Below, in pieces: positions 6,071 through 7,050 of a DNA stretch of 7,050 bases. The stretch's first letter is position 1. The number at the start of each line of letters is the position of its first letter. The notes under the pieces are model-generated. The model worked only from the letters and a program-made list of their open reading frames with translations. It was not told the origin of the DNA and did not search any database. Source of the stretch: Croceicoccus sp. (GTDB taxonomy: Bacteria; Pseudomonadota; Alphaproteobacteria; Sphingomonadales; Sphingomonadaceae). The position numbers and the translations under genes are program-made. Location of the stretch: positions 1-7,050 of the forward strand of contig JAPYSD010000185.1 in NCBI GenBank assembly GCA_029936705.1, written 5' to 3'.

Positions 6071-6382
6071 CTATTTGTGAATATAGATGTAGTCGAGCCG
6101 CCGCAGCGCATCCATCATCGGGCCCTCGAACCGCTGGGGCGGGGGCTGGACGCCCAGCGCCCATGCCATGATGTCGACGTCGTCTTCCTCGAGCAGCGCC
6201 TCGAACCAGCTGAGTTCCTGTTCGACCCATTCGGCGTGGCCGTAATCGAAATAGCCGCCGATCATGAAATCGGCCTCGCGCGTGCCGCGGTGCCATGCAC
6301 GGAACTTCGCCCGGCTCAGCCTTTCCGGATTCGGCGTCTCGGCATCGGCCTGGGCATCATCGGGTTTCGCAGGATCGCTCAT
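6071..6382 (-). CDS. sdhE: FAD assembly factor SdhE (succinate dehydrogenase flavinylation)
   Basis: This 103-residue cytoplasmic protein belongs to the SdhE/Sdh5 family (formerly YgfY, DUF339). It promotes covalent attachment of FAD to the SdhA subunit of succinate dehydrogenase and to related flavoproteins. The signature RGTRE at 32-36 matches the conserved RGxxE motif (Arg32, Gly33, Glu36), followed by Asp38 and the GGYFDYGHAEW segment of the helical bundle. An acidic stretch EEDDVD at 65-70 and the tryptophan at 74 (MAWALG) also fit the family. The first ~25 residues are charged and probably disordered, making the protein slightly longer than the ~88-residue E. coli protein. The start is the first ATG, at 6380-6382. 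No Shine-Dalgarno is visible upstream, and a TATACC box lies just eight bases before it, so a leaderless or very short-leader mRNA is possible. TAG is at 6071-6073. It heads the sdhE-mfd-nadK run and is divergent from recG. Confidence 0.93.
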   Translation of the reverse strand: MSDPAKPDDAQADAETPNPERLSRAKFRAWHRGTREADFMIGGYFDYGHAEWVEQELSWFEALLEEDDVDIMAWALGVQPPPQRFEGPMMDALRRLDYIYIHK

Positions 6383-6390
6383 GTGGACCG

Positions 6391-6417
6391 GGTATACCTG
6401 TCGCGGATGCGGTGCAA
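6391..6417 (-). promoter_or_regulatory. Tentative sdhE promoter
   Basis: On the minus strand TTGCAC (6412-6417) precedes TATACC (6391-6396) by 15 bases, shorter than the preferred 17. TATACC lies within the palindrome GGTATACC (6391-6398). Initiation about seven bases after the -10 box would fall at or within a few bases of the sdhE ATG. The short spacer keeps confidence low. Confidence 0.3.
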
Positions 6418-6440
6418 GCTGCGGAATGCGGCGCTATAGC
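6412..6440 (+). promoter_or_regulatory. Tentative recG promoter
   Basis: On the plus strand TATAGC (6435-6440) is a reasonable -10 box (four of six), preceded at exactly 17 bases by GTGCAA (6412-6417), a poor -35 box. Initiation about seven bases beyond the -10 box coincides with the recG ATG at 6448, which suggests a leaderless transcript. The same six bases serve as candidate -35 for sdhE on the other strand. Confidence 0.35.
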
Positions 6441-6447
6441 GATCGCC

Positions 6448-7050
6448 ATGCGTCCCGATGTGCTCAATCCCCTGTTCGCCGCCGCCGACAGCCTGAAAGG
6501 CGTCGGAGCCAAGCTGGAAAAGCCGCTCGACCGGCTGGGACTGACGCGGGTCAAGGATTTCGCCTATCACCTGCCCGACCGGTTCATCGAGCGGCGGCAG
6601 GTCGGCGCGCTGGCCGAAGCGGGCATCGGCGAACATATCATCGTCAAGCTGACGGCGGACCAGTACAGGGCCAGCGGCACCGGCCGCGGGCCCTTCCGCG
6701 TCATGGCGCAGGATGCCGAGGGGGCGCAGATCGCGCTGACCTATTTCGGGCGGGCATCCTATTCGGCAAAGAAGCTGCTACCATTGAACGAGGCGCGCTG
6801 GGTGGCGGGCAAGCTGGAGCAATATGGCGACACGCTGCAGATGGTGCATCCCGACCACGTGTCGGAAGATGGCGGTGCGGCGCTGGGCCAGACCTGCGAG
6901 CCGGTGTATCCGCTGGCGGACGGGCTGACCGCGGGCCGGTTGCAGCCGCTGGTCGAACAGGCACTGGCACTGCTGCCCGAACTGCCCGAATGGATAGAGC
7001 CCAGCGTGATGGAGCGCCGCGGCTGGCCGTCGTGGCGCGATGCGCTGCAT
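6448..7050 (+). CDS. recG: ATP-dependent DNA helicase RecG (N-terminal part, 3' cut by window edge)
   Basis: RecG remodels stalled replication forks and Holliday junctions by regressing them with a double-strand DNA translocase. The first 201 codons are present, out of the usual ~690, and the frame is open at the right edge. The N-terminal segment has the family signature LKGVGAKLEKPLDRLGL (16-32) and the HLPDRFIERR block (41-50). Residues about 60-145 form the OB-fold wedge domain that grips the fork, with LTYFGRA at 97-103 carrying aromatic residues where RecG stacks on the DNA junction, and LQMVHPD at 130-136. The helicase motifs lie outside the window. The ATG at 6448-6450 gives the N terminus expected of alphaproteobacterial RecG (MRPDVLNPLF). 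An in-frame GTG at 6412 would add 12 residues without a ribosome binding site and is less likely. The gene is divergent from sdhE. Confidence 0.95.
   Translation, partial: MRPDVLNPLFAAADSLKGVGAKLEKPLDRLGLTRVKDFAYHLPDRFIERRQVGALAEAGIGEHIIVKLTADQYRASGTGRGPFRVMAQDAEGAQIALTYFGRASYSAKKLLPLNEARWVAGKLEQYGDTLQMVHPDHVSEDGGAALGQTCEPVYPLADGLTAGRLQPLVEQALALLPELPEWIEPSVMERRGWPSWRDALH

Noticed and set aside
6357..7050. Minus-strand frames opposite recG, including ones overlapping the sdhE start
   Set aside because: They are antisense to a recG N terminus that matches its family throughout and show no domain of their own.
1..7050. Possible mobile element, CRISPR array or novel defence cassette
   Set aside because: I found no transposase, integrase, terminal inverted repeats with target duplications, regularly spaced repeats or uncharacterised gene cluster. 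The tRNA has no integrase or attachment-like duplication of its 3' end in the window.

Overview
The window is high-GC chromosomal DNA that reads as an alphaproteobacterium, most likely of the order Sphingomonadales. This rests on codon usage, the divergent recG / sdhE-mfd arrangement, a short CsbD-like stress protein and an EcfG-like promoter pattern. The genus cannot be fixed from the sequence alone. Every gene here belongs to a known housekeeping or stress family. I see no mobile element, CRISPR array, phage gene or defence cassette, and I do not think the window holds a new multi-gene system.

Layout, left to right. (1) Positions 2-940, plus strand: the C-terminal part of an exopolyphosphatase (Ppx/GppA family) whose start lies outside the window. 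It ends at a hairpin terminator (949-977) that it appears to share with the gene facing it. (2) 1013-1183, minus strand: a 56-residue CsbD-like gene, with a good ribosome binding site and a candidate general-stress (EcfG-type) promoter at 1233-1258. (3) 1386-1460, minus strand: tRNA-Asn(GUU) with encoded CCA, its own promoter (1499-1527) and a perfect 7-bp inverted repeat in its leader. (4) 6382 down to 1595, minus strand: sdhE, mfd and nadK in the same direction with gaps of 64 and 74 bases, probably cotranscribed at least in part. (5) From 6448 to the right edge, plus strand: the first 201 codons of recG, transcribed away from sdhE across a 65-base intergenic region.

How they fit together. 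RecG and Mfd are both DNA translocases acting on stalled replication or transcription. SdhE attaches FAD to succinate dehydrogenase, NadK makes NADP, and Ppx degrades polyphosphate, so the cluster mixes genome maintenance with cofactor and energy metabolism and is not one pathway. The less ordinary points are regulatory: compact divergent promoters with start codons lacking a Shine-Dalgarno, a 14-bp tandem repeat before mfd, an 11-bp inverted repeat after nadK that is not a canonical terminator, and the structured tRNA leader. No gene-free stretch exceeds about 200 bases.
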